DNA of 64,000 nt from Flagellimonas_B algarum (GCF_040513375.1 NZ_JBEVTG010000001.1:868001-932000); one strand, 5' to 3'. Positions 7,734 to 17,448 are shown, numbered from the stretch's first letter. Numbers and translations are program-made. Notes: generated from the letters alone by a model not told the origin.

Positions 7734-8669
7734 TTATTGCCAAAGTGAAACGACCATCATGCCTAAAGTTGCAACAACCAAGGCCACCAAAAGACCTTCC
7801 TTCACTTTCTTCTTGGCGATGGTCTCTACATAATTGGCACAGAATACCGAAGCCGGAAAAAAGGAATACAAGATGGCGTGATGTTCCATCCCTTTGGTGA
7901 AGCACATCAAACAAAGACCCAAAAAATAATACACGGCCAGCAACCGCAATGAGACCATCCTTCCAATACCGCGATAGCGCAATTTCGATAACACTACGAA
8001 AATCGAAATCAACCCAAGAACGATATATAAGACGATCGCCAACTGAAATGCCGTCTTGAAGTCTTGAAAAGCGATGATCTGCCATTCAAAGCGATACCCT
8101 TCCAACATCGTAGCCGTATCCTTGAACGTCAATACGACCGCTGCCATCAATAATGAAAAGGTCGCCATGGCTGCCAGAGGCATCGTCCAGTTGCGAGCCA
8201 TTTTGGCCGAGTATACGTAAATCCCGATCAGTAAAGGAACCATAAAAAGCAAGGCCCATTCGTGAAAGATACTGGCGACCAAAACCCATAGTGCGGCCTC
8301 GTAAATTTTAGTGTTGGTCGCTTTTTCGAATTTCAATTGCAGCACCCGGCTCGCCGATATCATGACGAACATATTGGCCATCAACAAACTGTCCCAATGC
8401 AATAGCTCGTTGAAAGCCGCGGTGAAAAGCACGAAAAACAGCATCGCGAAGGAGTTGGTTCCTGTAAGTTTGATCTTATTGGCCAAGAATCCCGACCCCC
8501 AAATAAGTCCGAAAAACGCGAGAAGGCCTATGGTTTTTGAGAATACTAAGGGCGAAGTCCAGTCGGGCGACCATTGTCGATAAACGACCACGACATAGAG
8601 CAACAGCGAAAAACCAAGTAAAACCAAGTAATTGATCGGTTTAGTTTTGCTGAAAAAGCTTGATATCAT
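7734..8669 (-). CDS. DUF6427 family integral membrane protein
   Basis: A 311-residue protein with about nine membrane helices spread along its whole length. The start MISSFFSKTKPINYLVL and the segment near residue 90 (FNELLHWDSLLMANMFVMIS) are those of DUF6427, a Bacteroidota family of unknown function. It is followed by the DUF4254-GT9 pair on the same strand, and is divergent from a small DUF6341 gene. A role in envelope biogenesis is a guess from context only. Confidence 0.8.
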   Translation of the reverse strand: MISSFFSKTKPINYLVLLGFSLLLYVVVVYRQWSPDWTSPLVFSKTIGLLAFFGLIWGSGFLANKIKLTGTNSFAMLFFVLFTAAFNELLHWDSLLMANMFVMISASRVLQLKFEKATNTKIYEAALWVLVASIFHEWALLFMVPLLIGIYVYSAKMARNWTMPLAAMATFSLLMAAVVLTFKDTATMLEGYRFEWQIIAFQDFKTAFQLAIVLYIVLGLISIFVVLSKLRYRGIGRMVSLRLLAVYYFLGLCLMCFTKGMEHHAILYSFFPASVFCANYVETIAKKKVKEGLLVALVVATLGMMVVSLWQ

Positions 8670-8689
8670 TTCAGGTTTTACTATTTTTG
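8660..8689 (+). promoter_or_regulatory. candidate promoter for DUF6341 gene
   Basis: TTG at 8660-8662 and a perfect -7 box TATTTTTG at 8682-8689 are 19 bases apart, the preferred Bacteroidota spacing. The ATG at 8711 follows after 21 bases. The -33 element lies inside the first codons of the divergent DUF6427 gene. Confidence 0.55.
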
Positions 8690-8710
8690 TAAGGTAAATA
8701 TACTGATAAG

Positions 8711-8932
8711 ATGAGCAGCTTTTTTTACGGAATCGAAGACTTATTCGTCAACTATCTATTCGCCCCTTATGATTTTTTCAGGTTTTTGGAAAACTGGTGG
8801 GCCTCCAATAGTGTGAATTGGATTTTTGTAGTCATCGGCTTCGTGGCCATGGTATACTGGATGAAGCAGCTGCAAGTATTCGATGCCAACGGCGAAGAGG
8901 ACAAAAGCATCTCCTCGCATTCTTACCTATAG
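8711..8932 (+). CDS. DUF6341 family small membrane protein
   Basis: A 73-residue protein with one clear transmembrane helix (about residues 35-52, VNWIFVVIGFVAMVYW) and a conserved aromatic N-terminus (FFYGIEDLF, then LENWW). The acidic tail ends SISSHSYL as in DUF6341 proteins of Flavobacteriia. Function unknown. It converges on purD and the two coding ends overlap by 6 bases. Confidence 0.75.
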   Translation: MSSFFYGIEDLFVNYLFAPYDFFRFLENWWASNSVNWIFVVIGFVAMVYWMKQLQVFDANGEEDKSISSHSYL

Positions 8933-10198
8933 ATCGAATCCTAGGTCTTTACGATAATACATTCCGTCGAATTCAATTTTGGCCATATTTCCGTAGGAAG
9001 TTTTTAGCGCTTCCGAAAAGTGTCCGCCGAATGCCGTAACGGCCAATACCCTACCTCCATTGGTTACTACATCGTCACCCTCCTTACGCGTACCTGCATG
9101 GAAAACGGTAGCGTTTTCAACCGAATCCAGTCCTTTGATCGGTTTGCCTTTTTCATAACTGCCAGGATACCCCCCGGAAACGGCCATCACCGTCGTAGCG
9201 GTTCGTTCGTCCACTTCCAATTGCACCTGGTCCAATTGCCCCTCGGTGGTTGCTTCAAGCAACTCCAACAGGTCGTTTTTTAATCGTGGGATAACCACTT
9301 CCGTTTCGGGATCGCCCATTCGTACATTATATTCAATGACTTTAGGCGTACCCTCGACATTGATCAGTCCGATAAAGATAAACCCGATATAGGGGATGCC
9401 GTCTTTCGCAAGACCTTCGACAGTCGGCTTAACGATGGTCGATTCGATTTTCTCCATAAAGGCATCGTCAGCAAAGGGTACGGGAGAAATAGCGCCCATA
9501 CCGCCGGTATTCAAACCGGTATCGCCCTCTCCGATCCTTTTATAATCCTTTGCCGTTGGCAAGACTTTGTATTGACTGCCATCGGTCAAAACAAAGCAGC
9601 TCAATTCGATTCCGGTTAGGAACTCTTCAATCACCACGGTAGCGCTAGCTTCACCGAATTTGGCATCTACCAACATCGCTGTTAGTGCCTTTTTGGCTTC
9701 TTCAATCGACTCTAAGATCAACACCCCTTTACCAGCGGCCAAACCATCGGCCTTCAACACATAGGGTGGATCCATTTGTTCCAAATACGCATGTCCTTCG
9801 GCCACGCTTTCGGCGGTAAAGCTTTGGTATTTTGCCGTAGGAATGCCGTGTCGTTGCATGAATTCTTTGGCGAACTCCTTGCTCCCTTCCAAGGTAGCAC
9901 CGTGTTTCGCAGGCCCGATGACCTTTACCCCGGCCAATTCGGAGTCGGCCAAAAAGAAATCATGAATACCATTGACCAAGGGGTTCTCGGGTCCGACGAC
10001 GACCATGTCGATGGATTGGGCGATTACCGTTCGTTTAATGGCTTCGAAATCATCGACTGAAACGGCAATGTTCGTAGCGATCGAATGCGTGCCGGCATTA
10101 CCCGGGGCAACGAACAATTTCGTCAGTTTCTTGCTTTGTGAAAGCTTCCAGGCAAGGGTATGCTCGCGACCCCCTGACCCTAAGATCAATATATTCAT
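8927..10198 (-). CDS. purD: phosphoribosylamine--glycine ligase (GAR synthetase)
   Basis: A 423-residue ATP-grasp enzyme that joins glycine to 5-phosphoribosylamine in step two of de novo purine synthesis. The N-terminus MNILILGSGGREHTLAWKL is the PurD signature, followed by the ATP-grasp core (PPYVLKADGLAAGKGVLI near residue 145) and IEYNVRMGDPETEVVIPR near 290. Full length for the family. It sits 52 bases after the UDP-glucuronate decarboxylase gene on the same strand but is functionally unrelated to it. Confidence 0.95.
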   Translation of the reverse strand: MNILILGSGGREHTLAWKLSQSKKLTKLFVAPGNAGTHSIATNIAVSVDDFEAIKRTVIAQSIDMVVVGPENPLVNGIHDFFLADSELAGVKVIGPAKHGATLEGSKEFAKEFMQRHGIPTAKYQSFTAESVAEGHAYLEQMDPPYVLKADGLAAGKGVLILESIEEAKKALTAMLVDAKFGEASATVVIEEFLTGIELSCFVLTDGSQYKVLPTAKDYKRIGEGDTGLNTGGMGAISPVPFADDAFMEKIESTIVKPTVEGLAKDGIPYIGFIFIGLINVEGTPKVIEYNVRMGDPETEVVIPRLKNDLLELLEATTEGQLDQVQLEVDERTATTVMAVSGGYPGSYEKGKPIKGLDSVENATVFHAGTRKEGDDVVTNGGRVLAVTAFGGHFSEALKTSYGNMAKIEFDGMYYRKDLGFDL

Positions 10199-10250
10199 GA
10201 AAGACTCTTAATAGCCCCTCCCCCGCGTTTATCACAGGGAACCGGCCAAA

Positions 10251-11237
10251 TTATTTCCTATTGACATTTGAAAAATCGCGGTGCTCCGTTTTCTCCAATT
10301 CGGCTTTTGAGAGGGTTTTAAAATACTCGAATGTTTTGCGCATCCCCTCGGCACGTCCGACCATGGGCTCCCAATCCAAGATTTCCTTGGCTTTTGAGAT
10401 GTCCGGTTGCCGTTGCATGGGATCATCTTTCGGCAAAGGCTTGTAAATGATCTTTTGATCGGTACCCGTCAGCTTGATGATTTCCTCGGCAAAATCCTTG
10501 ATGGTGATCTCATGCGGGTTTCCGATGTTCATCGGTAACGTATAGTCGCTCATCAACAAACGGTAGATGCCTTCGATTTCATCATCGACGAAGCAAAAAG
10601 ATCGCGTCTGTGACCCATCACCGAAAACAGTGAGGTCTTCGCCTCGAAGGGCCTGACCCATGAAAGCCGGAATCACCCGTCCGTCGTTCAAGCGCATACG
10701 CGGACCATAGGTGTTGAAGATACGTACGATACGGGTATCCAAACCGTGAAAACGATGGTATGCCATGGTAATCGACTCTTGAAATCGTTTCGCTTCATCA
10801 TACACGCCACGGGGCCCTATGGTGTTTACGTTTCCATAATACTCCTCAGTCTGTGGGTGCACCAAGGGGTCTCCATAAATTTCGGAGGTCGAAGCGATCA
10901 TGAAACGCGCCTTCTTTTCCTTGGCAAGTCCTAGAAGATTGTGCGTGCCCAAGGCCCCTACTTTCAAGGTTTGAATCGGTATTTTCAAATAGTCAATCGG
11001 GCTCGCAGGCGACGCGAAATGGAGAATATAATCCAAAGTTCCGGGTACATGAACGAATTTGGTGACATCATGGTGGTAGAACTCGAATCGCTCGTGAGCC
11101 ATCAAATGTTCGATGTTTTTCAAATCGCCTGTAATCAGGTTGTCCATGCCGATGACATGATGCCCTTCCTTAATGAATCGATCACATAAATGGGAACCTA
11201 GAAAGCCGGCCGCGCCGGTAATAAGGGTACGTTTCAT
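10251..11237 (-). CDS. UDP-glucuronic acid decarboxylase (UDP-xylose synthase type SDR)
   Basis: A 328-residue extended short-chain dehydrogenase that would oxidise and decarboxylate UDP-glucuronate to UDP-xylose using bound NAD. Visible: the Rossmann motif G8-AAGFLG14, TSE near 117-119, and the catalytic Y146-x3-K150 in GVYDEAK. The NTYGPRM and RSFCFVDDEIEG blocks are characteristic of UXS. I start at ATG 11237 (MKRTLITGAAGFLGSHL); the frame opens 8 codons earlier but those residues are not family-like, and a -7 box lies between. It is the last gene of the polysaccharide region, behind a 155-base gap with its own candidate promoter. Confidence 0.88.
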   Translation of the reverse strand: MKRTLITGAAGFLGSHLCDRFIKEGHHVIGMDNLITGDLKNIEHLMAHERFEFYHHDVTKFVHVPGTLDYILHFASPASPIDYLKIPIQTLKVGALGTHNLLGLAKEKKARFMIASTSEIYGDPLVHPQTEEYYGNVNTIGPRGVYDEAKRFQESITMAYHRFHGLDTRIVRIFNTYGPRMRLNDGRVIPAFMGQALRGEDLTVFGDGSQTRSFCFVDDEIEGIYRLLMSDYTLPMNIGNPHEITIKDFAEEIIKLTGTDQKIIYKPLPKDDPMQRQPDISKAKEILDWEPMVGRAEGMRKTFEYFKTLSKAELEKTEHRDFSNVNRK

Positions 11238-11258
11238 GAATAACGTGGGTTGTTTTGC

Positions 11259-11289
11259 CAAAAGTACTTATTCGACTTTAGATGGAAAA
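11259..11289 (-). promoter_or_regulatory. candidate promoter for the UDP-glucuronate decarboxylase gene
   Basis: On the minus strand TTTT (11289-11286), a 19-base spacer and TACTTTTG (11266-11259) fit the Bacteroidota -33/-7 pattern, with a one-base deviation at -33. The -7 box overlaps the upstream non-family codons of the open frame, which argues for ATG 11237 as the start, 21 bases downstream. Confidence 0.5.
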
Positions 11290-11392
11290 TGAATTATTCC
11301 GTTTTGAAGACATTATACCATAAATATTCGATAAGCAACACAAAACCAAGGATTACGGATTCTAAACTTCAAACGTTGCGGACAGCAGAAGC

Positions 11393-12739
11393 CTAATATG
11401 CTTTATCTTGCCCCTTAATCACACTGATCATCGTTTGAAAAATTATTTTAAGATCAAGTAACAGGGACCAGTTTTCAATATAGAAAAAGTCATATCGGGT
11501 CCGGTTGATAATGTCTTCACCGGTTTCTATTTCTCCTCGATACCCTTTGGCTTGTGCCAAACCCGTAATTCCAGGTTTCACGTAATGGCGTAGCATGTAT
11601 TTTTGAACTGTAGTATTGTATTCTTCATTTTGGCGCCATAAATGGGGGCGTGGGCCAACAATCGACATTTGACCCAGCAAGACATTAATGAACTGTGGAA
11701 GTTCATCAATACTCGTTCGACGCAGGAAAGCGCCTATTCTTGTTATTCTCGGGTCGTTTCTGGTTGCCGATACTTCCGTGCTATCATTTATTTTCATCGT
11801 CCGCAACTTGTAGCAACCAAAACCTTTTTCATTAAAGCCAGGACGATTCTGCCGAAAGTAAATCGGTCCTTTTGAATCCAATTTTATCAGCAACCCTATA
11901 ATTGGCAAAAGCCACGATAGCAGGAAGATAAAAACCAACAGGGAAAAGATGAAGTCAAAACTTCTCTTGTAAAACCGGTTAAATGGATCTTCCAAAGGTA
12001 TCTCACGAAGTGAGAGCACTGGCAAATACTCATAGTAATCCAGTTTTAAGTATTTCGTGAAAATCTCTTTGTTATCGGGAATGAACTTCAATTTTATCAG
12101 ATGGTTATCCGCATAGTTGATCATCCTTCCGATTTCCTCATTGTTGAATTCATTGACTGAACAGTAGATTTCGTCAACATTGTTGTTTTGGATAAAGCCC
12201 AGACAACTGGTAATACTGAAACCTGGCGCTTCTTGTGAAAATTGCTTGATCACATGGTACCCATACTCCCCATGCTGGCGAAACATCTTCACCAAACGGT
12301 CGATCTTTTCGTTCTTGCCAATAATTACGACATCGCGCAGGCTGCCTTTGACCTTGTTCCTAAAGGCCATAAGTAAATAGTAATTCAGGAACTTGAGCAA
12401 GAAGACCCCGATGAATACGGAAAGAAAGAAAATCCCAAGGTTCAGCCTACTGATATTCGGTTGTTTAAAAAAGCCGATAAACGCATATAGACTTAGGAAA
12501 AAGAATACGAATTGGCGAAACAGCAACCGAAGCAAATAGGTCACCTTAGTAAACCTGTAGATCTTGTAAAATTCATTCTTCACCGAAATAATGATCCAAA
12601 CCAAGGAAATATAGCCGTGGAACAACAAGGGGAAACGAAACAAAATCGGGAGGTATAACGCCAACAAATTGATGACCAATAAGTCAACAATTAAGGACGT
12701 CGGATGGATAAAACCAAAGTATTTTTCGTTTTTGAACAT
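11393..12739 (-). CDS. exopolysaccharide polyprenyl glycosylphosphotransferase (WcaJ/WbaP-like)
   Basis: A 448-residue initiating transferase that would load the first sugar-1-phosphate onto undecaprenyl phosphate at the inner membrane. About four N-terminal helices (to residue 115), a CoA-binding-like Rossmann domain (about 135-245), a further hydrophobic segment (265-288), and the C-terminal Bac_transf domain with KLRTM, DELPQFINVLLGQMSIVGPRPH and PGITGLAQ. Length and topology match WcaJ. The start is taken at ATG 12739; a GTG one codon upstream is possible. It is the initiating enzyme for the glycan built by the upstream genes. Confidence 0.88.
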   Translation of the reverse strand: MFKNEKYFGFIHPTSLIVDLLVINLLALYLPILFRFPLLFHGYISLVWIIISVKNEFYKIYRFTKVTYLLRLLFRQFVFFFLSLYAFIGFFKQPNISRLNLGIFFLSVFIGVFLLKFLNYYLLMAFRNKVKGSLRDVVIIGKNEKIDRLVKMFRQHGEYGYHVIKQFSQEAPGFSITSCLGFIQNNNVDEIYCSVNEFNNEEIGRMINYADNHLIKLKFIPDNKEIFTKYLKLDYYEYLPVLSLREIPLEDPFNRFYKRSFDFIFSLLVFIFLLSWLLPIIGLLIKLDSKGPIYFRQNRPGFNEKGFGCYKLRTMKINDSTEVSATRNDPRITRIGAFLRRTSIDELPQFINVLLGQMSIVGPRPHLWRQNEEYNTTVQKYMLRHYVKPGITGLAQAKGYRGEIETGEDIINRTRYDFFYIENWSLLLDLKIIFQTMISVIKGQDKAY

Positions 12740-12774
12740 CACTGATCGGCTATGCGTGTGGTCTTCATTTTTGC

Positions 12775-13887
12775 TTACCCTTCATTTTTGTCCAATTCGA
12801 CACACCTTTGACAATAGGACAAATAGTTATGGTTGATCGTTGGCCAATTATAGCTCTTTTCAATTTTATCAAAGTTGGAATCGAGATAGGTGCTGAAATC
12901 GGACTTGATATGTGTTTGTAAGTGGTCTTTTACTTCGTCTTTGTTTGAAAAATAAAAGGCCTCTCCTTGTAAAATCGATTTATTGAATGGGTTATCATGT
13001 GCAACGATCAGGGCTTTGGATGCCATAGCCTCCAACAAGGACGGGTTGGTGCCGCCAACCGAATGTCCATGGAAATATAAATTCGAATAATAACGCAAAT
13101 TGTTCAGGTGTTGTAAATTGTAAACCCCTCCTAAGAATTGGATTTTCTTGGAATCGGAAAACTTCTTCAATAGATAATTTCCGAATTTGGTGGATTTATA
13201 GTTGCCGATTACCAAGAACTTTTCTTCGTTCCCAGCTAGTTCAACACCATCCAAGATCACCTCAATGTTATTTTCGGGTTCCATCCTTGCAATCAACATA
13301 CTATAACCATATGGTTCTACCCCATACTCCGCAAGCACGTTTTCATCGGCGTCCTTGAACGTCTCGGCACCATACGCGATGAACTCCGAATCAGCTCCAT
13401 ACTCTTCTTTCAAATAATCTTGTATCCCTATGGAATCGGATACAAGGTAATCGCTGGTTTTCACTGCCAATTTTTCAGCATATTTCAAAAATTTCTGGAC
13501 TGGCGGTGAATACTTTGTCCGCTTCCATTCCAACCCATCCATATTTGAGATAATGACGCTCTTCTTTGGCAGCATCCACCCCCAAATAGAGCTACTGGTA
13601 TAACCAAGTTGGAGGATCACATCGAATTTCCTTTTTCTGGAATCGCGAATACAATTAAAGTCATAGATAAATTGCCCAAAGGTGCCGAGAAGATACTCAG
13701 GGTCGAATTTATGGAGAATCTTAACGCCTCTAAAAGTAGGTTCCTGATGCGGATGGTTATGGGAATTGTAAACATATACATCATGACCTTGTTCCTTCAA
13801 GAATACGGAGAAAAATTCCGCAAATTGTTCAAACCCTCCGTAATGGTTCGGGACGCCTCTTGTTCCTAATATCGCTATTTTGAGCAT
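12775..13887 (-). CDS. glycosyltransferase with N-terminal DUF1972 domain (rhamnosyltransferase-like)
   Basis: A 370-residue GT-B transferase. The first 30 residues (MLKIAILGTRGVPNHYGGFEQFAE) are the DUF1972 signature seen in putative rhamnosyltransferases, and the C-terminal half shows the GT1/GT4 donor site around GTNPSLLEAMASKALIVAHD. Expected to add a sugar to the lipid-linked repeat unit in the cytoplasm. Its first 59 bases overlap the 3' end of the upstream O-antigen ligase-like gene in another frame, an unusually long overlap that suggests coupled translation. Confidence 0.82.
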   Translation of the reverse strand: MLKIAILGTRGVPNHYGGFEQFAEFFSVFLKEQGHDVYVYNSHNHPHQEPTFRGVKILHKFDPEYLLGTFGQFIYDFNCIRDSRKRKFDVILQLGYTSSSIWGWMLPKKSVIISNMDGLEWKRTKYSPPVQKFLKYAEKLAVKTSDYLVSDSIGIQDYLKEEYGADSEFIAYGAETFKDADENVLAEYGVEPYGYSMLIARMEPENNIEVILDGVELAGNEEKFLVIGNYKSTKFGNYLLKKFSDSKKIQFLGGVYNLQHLNNLRYYSNLYFHGHSVGGTNPSLLEAMASKALIVAHDNPFNKSILQGEAFYFSNKDEVKDHLQTHIKSDFSTYLDSNFDKIEKSYNWPTINHNYLSYCQRCVELDKNEG

Positions 13888-15637
13888 GCCTTAGATTGTT
13901 CGTCAAAAGTATGAATATCGTAGTAAAGAAATACACTCCCCTGACTCTTCCGAAAATTGCCTCGGTAAACATACACAAAAAGGCAAATAAGGCGACTACG
14001 GTTAACATCCTGTAGCCTTTCTTCTTTCCTAAATAAACGGCCCAAATCGGTATTGCCAGTAAAAATGCCAACCCCAAAATCCCGGTTCTCATATAGGTGT
14101 CTATAAATTGATTGTGCGGATTATAATCGATGTGTTGCCGTAAGCCCAATTTTTCTAGGCGTTGCTTCAGTTCCCGCTCTTTTGAACGCGCAGCACCGTT
14201 TCCAAAAATGCGTTCCTGCCAATTTTCTAATGTCGCAAACGCCTCCCGCCATAATATCAGTCGTAAAGTCAACCCATTGATTCGGTCGTCATTCGGTTCA
14301 AGCTTGGTTTCATTTAGAACGGAAAGGTCTTTGTAGTCGATAATTTCCTTAAATCGATTCTGGACCGGTCGAAACAACATCAGAGCGGCCAACAAGCCGC
14401 AACCAACCAGCAGCACCTTTTTCCCATTGCTTCGATAGTCAACAAAGAATAGAAGGAAAAGAATCAGGGCCATACTCAAAACCATTTTGGAACCCAAAAA
14501 GACCAATAAGCCAAAAAGCGCTAATTGAAACGCGTATTTTGTCTTAGAACTAAAGTGTTCTTGAACATAACAAATGGCGAAAAACACCATATACGACAAA
14601 TATACCGGGTGGTAGAAATTTGCAAAATGGTCAAAGGACAAAAAGTCCATACTGCCTATCAATAGCACATCCGAAAAGGCAAATCCGAAAAGGACAATTC
14701 CGGTAACACACGCGAACATGGCCAAAAAATACAAGGGGGCCTTTGGAGCAACGGAAACGAACATGATCGGAATAAGCACTAAAGGAAGCAATCGTTCTAC
14801 TGTTGAAAACTCCCTACTGCCATTTTCAAAGGAAACAAGGGCACTTATTGCGTAAACCAGAAAAAGCGCTATAAATAGAAGGTTCATTCTGTTGGCGGCC
14901 AGTTTCACAAAGCTGAATCTTCGCAGATAAAATACCAATCCCAATATGAGTGTAACGTTGAACAACGGATGGAAAAGAAACACGGAAGTAACAAAAAGAA
15001 TTGCTACTATCCCCTGTTTTTCAAGATTCCTTATTCTGTCGAAAAAGTGGCTTACCGTAAAGAAGAAAATGAAGATTAGGGTCAAGCAAATCACTATAAG
15101 GACCAGGTTAACAATTGGGAATCGACTTAATATCGTTCGCGGGGTCTCGATAAAGGAATATGCTTTGTAAACGTTGAAGTTCGCATCCCCCCTATACTTT
15201 ACGTGCTCCCCGACCTTAAATTGGTTGCTGCTGACCGAACCGATCAACTCGTCCGATCGATTCAAATACTCCATTCGCTTTAATGGATAATTTTCCGCAG
15301 GCCCAATGAAGTACAACCGAAATTTTCTGATGTCAAAATCGCCCAGTCCCGAAATTCTCGCAAGAGTATCGTTTTGCCATTGAAATTTAAATACGGTCCC
15401 TAAATCAACCTTCGGGTCTTTGTCCAGATAAGGAAACAAGATCGGTTTTTCCAAGCTATCCGATTTTTTCGAGATGAGCTGTACGGTCTCAATGGAATCG
15501 TCCACAACCCGGTACTGTGTACCATAATAAAAGGCCACAATAGAAGATGCGCATATCAAAGAAATAATGGCCGTTCGTAGCGTGAAGTTCCATGGGCCGA
15601 TTGTTCCGTTATTTTTCTTTTGAATTTGGTTTTCCAT
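13829..15637 (-). CDS. O-antigen ligase/polymerase family membrane protein (Wzy_C)
   Basis: A 602-residue polytopic protein with roughly eleven or twelve helices. One helix near residue 25-43 is followed by an atypical soluble section (about 45-165) before the main hydrophobic bundle begins near 170. The Wzy_C/WaaL hallmark is the long periplasmic loop (about 455-545) containing NPHNQFIDTYMRTGILG. Proteins of this family either polymerise repeat units or ligate the finished glycan to a lipid. A second polymerase-like gene (17462-18661) in the same locus suggests division of labour, with this one the better ligase candidate. The family does not decide the question. Confidence 0.8.
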   Translation of the reverse strand: MENQIQKKNNGTIGPWNFTLRTAIISLICASSIVAFYYGTQYRVVDDSIETVQLISKKSDSLEKPILFPYLDKDPKVDLGTVFKFQWQNDTLARISGLGDFDIRKFRLYFIGPAENYPLKRMEYLNRSDELIGSVSSNQFKVGEHVKYRGDANFNVYKAYSFIETPRTILSRFPIVNLVLIVICLTLIFIFFFTVSHFFDRIRNLEKQGIVAILFVTSVFLFHPLFNVTLILGLVFYLRRFSFVKLAANRMNLLFIALFLVYAISALVSFENGSREFSTVERLLPLVLIPIMFVSVAPKAPLYFLAMFACVTGIVLFGFAFSDVLLIGSMDFLSFDHFANFYHPVYLSYMVFFAICYVQEHFSSKTKYAFQLALFGLLVFLGSKMVLSMALILFLLFFVDYRSNGKKVLLVGCGLLAALMLFRPVQNRFKEIIDYKDLSVLNETKLEPNDDRINGLTLRLILWREAFATLENWQERIFGNGAARSKERELKQRLEKLGLRQHIDYNPHNQFIDTYMRTGILGLAFLLAIPIWAVYLGKKKGYRMLTVVALFAFLCMFTEAIFGRVRGVYFFTTIFILLTNNLRHAQNSDIRNKRRPEPLRRV

Positions 15638-15670
15638 CTATCTTTTCAATCGGTTGGTCGCTTTCGGACT

Positions 15671-16357
15671 TCAAAGGTTCTTCAAGACTTTTGCCGGAAC
15701 GCCCCCTAAGACACAGTTTCCTGGAAAACTCTTGGTTACCACGCTTCCAGCGGCTACTATGGTCCTGTTCTCTAGGGTTACGCCATCCAATATCGACACC
15801 CCGGCGCCTATCCAGCAATCGTCTCCGATGACCACTCCTTTTCGAGTTACCCCCTGGTCTTTGATGAGTTTCGATGCGTCGTCGAAAACATGGTTCTCAG
15901 AAAAAATCTTAACGTGTGGCCCCATAATGACGCCATTGCCAATGCGAATACCTCCTTGGCCACCAAGAAAGCTGTAAGCGTTTACCGCTGAATTGTCTCC
16001 AATACTGATTCCCGTTCCTTTTTGGGCAATAACCCCGGTACAGATCAAGGTGCTTTTCTTCGCTATCGTGACATTGTCACCGAATCGGATACCCTTTTCT
16101 GAAAGCGCATTAATATACACCCCGTCTTCCAAGATCAAATTCCGACCTGCCGAAAACAGTTTCCTTTGTTTTACCCTCACCCCTTTGCCCCTGAAAAACA
16201 GGCCTTTCGCTTTTATCAACCAAAGTTTGCCCCAAAGGCCTCTTATCAACTGGGTCGTGCGTTCCGACAGAATCACGAACCATTCATAATTAGAATAGCT
16301 GCTTTCAATAGCGTAGGAGTCGTTCTTTTTGATTTTTGAAATCAGCTTAGCTATCAT
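15671..16357 (-). CDS. hexapeptide-repeat O-acetyltransferase
   Basis: A 228-residue left-handed beta-helix acyltransferase. Imperfect hexapeptide repeats run from about residue 60 to 215 (for example IRFGDNVTIAKKS, IRIGNGVIMGPHVKIFS, VVIGDDCWIGAGVSILDGV, IVAAGSVVTKSFPGN). The H138 region (ENHVFDD) resembles the catalytic His loop of maltose/galactoside acetyltransferases. It would acetylate a sugar of the surface glycan. The start overlaps the stop of the upstream GT4 gene by 4 bases (ATGA type), so they are co-translated. Confidence 0.85.
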   Translation of the reverse strand: MIAKLISKIKKNDSYAIESSYSNYEWFVILSERTTQLIRGLWGKLWLIKAKGLFFRGKGVRVKQRKLFSAGRNLILEDGVYINALSEKGIRFGDNVTIAKKSTLICTGVIAQKGTGISIGDNSAVNAYSFLGGQGGIRIGNGVIMGPHVKIFSENHVFDDASKLIKDQGVTRKGVVIGDDCWIGAGVSILDGVTLENRTIVAAGSVVTKSFPGNCVLGGVPAKVLKNL

Positions 16358-17448
16358 ACTTTTTCGATTATCCGCATTAATTCCCTTGAAGCTTTGTCCC
16401 AGTTAAACTGTGCCGCTCTATGATGCCCTTCGGCGATCAACCGTTCCCTTTTCGCAGGGGAGTGTAAAAGTGTGTTCAAAGCCTTAGCGATCGCTTCAGG
16501 TCGGTCGGGGTCAATAAAGAGCGCTGCGGACCCACACACCTCCTTCAAACTAGTTCGGTCGGAAGATACTACCGGGACACCGCTCGCCATTGCTTCCAAC
16601 GGCGGAAGACCAAACCCTTCAGCGAAGGAGGGAAAACAGAACACCGTTGCCAAAGCGTAGACCTTGGGCAAATCACCATCGGCGATATGTCCGGTAAAGA
16701 TAACCTTATGCTTGAGCCCATTGTTGGCAATTACTTCTTCCAGATCTTCCGTTTTATGACTGTTGGCCCCCGCGATTACCAAAGGGACATCTACGTCCTT
16801 CATGGCGATCAATAAGGATTTGATGTTCTTCCTGATATTCAACCGCCCCAAAAAAAGCACATACCCATTGGGTAAACCATAGTCTTTTTGCGTTTTTACC
16901 AACTCTGCATCGGCAAAATCGGATGCAGGTCGAAACTCCTTGCTGACCCCATGATGCACAAAATGGACGTTATTTCGTTTTGCAAGACCATGCGCAATGA
17001 TTCTTTCCTTTTCCGTCGCTGAAATGGTAACTAGGCTTTTGGCCTTTTTGGCCAAAGGAACGATTAGTCTTAAATAGATCTTTTCCTTAAGTGAAAAAAA
17101 ACCTGGGTAATCCAAAAAAAGCAAATCATGGATGTAAACGATGCTGTTAACCGCTGGAAAAAGTGGGCCGAAATTTTGAAATAAGGTTACATCTAGGTTA
17201 AGTTTTTTATGGTACTTGGGCAATACAAAGGTGTTTGAAAGGAGGTTGTTCACCCGTTTGACATAAACCAAATGAACATTAGCTGCTTGAAATGGAAATT
17301 CTTTTTCAAAATCTTCCTTGTTCAAGAAGATATAAAACTGATGGGAGCCATATTTGGGACCAAGCATTCCGGAGAGTAAATTGATCAGCACAACCCTGCC
17401 ACTTGGAGGGCCCGTAAAAAACCATTTAGCATCTATCCCTATTCTCAT
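16354..17448 (-). CDS. glycosyltransferase family 4 (GT1-type, mannosyltransferase-like)
   Basis: A 364-residue GT-B enzyme. The N-terminus MRIGIDAKWFFTGPPSGRVV and the C-terminal donor motif FCFPSFAEGFGLPPLEAMASGVPVVSS with the E-x7-E pair are those of GT4 mannosyl/rhamnosyl transferases. VLFLGRLNIRKNIKSLL marks the start of the second Rossmann domain (about residue 193). Cytoplasmic, extending the lipid-linked repeat unit. It overlaps the acetyltransferase start by 4 bases and follows the Wzy-like gene by 13 bases. Confidence 0.88.
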   Translation of the reverse strand: MRIGIDAKWFFTGPPSGRVVLINLLSGMLGPKYGSHQFYIFLNKEDFEKEFPFQAANVHLVYVKRVNNLLSNTFVLPKYHKKLNLDVTLFQNFGPLFPAVNSIVYIHDLLFLDYPGFFSLKEKIYLRLIVPLAKKAKSLVTISATEKERIIAHGLAKRNNVHFVHHGVSKEFRPASDFADAELVKTQKDYGLPNGYVLFLGRLNIRKNIKSLLIAMKDVDVPLVIAGANSHKTEDLEEVIANNGLKHKVIFTGHIADGDLPKVYALATVFCFPSFAEGFGLPPLEAMASGVPVVSSDRTSLKEVCGSAALFIDPDRPEAIAKALNTLLHSPAKRERLIAEGHHRAAQFNWDKASRELMRIIEKV

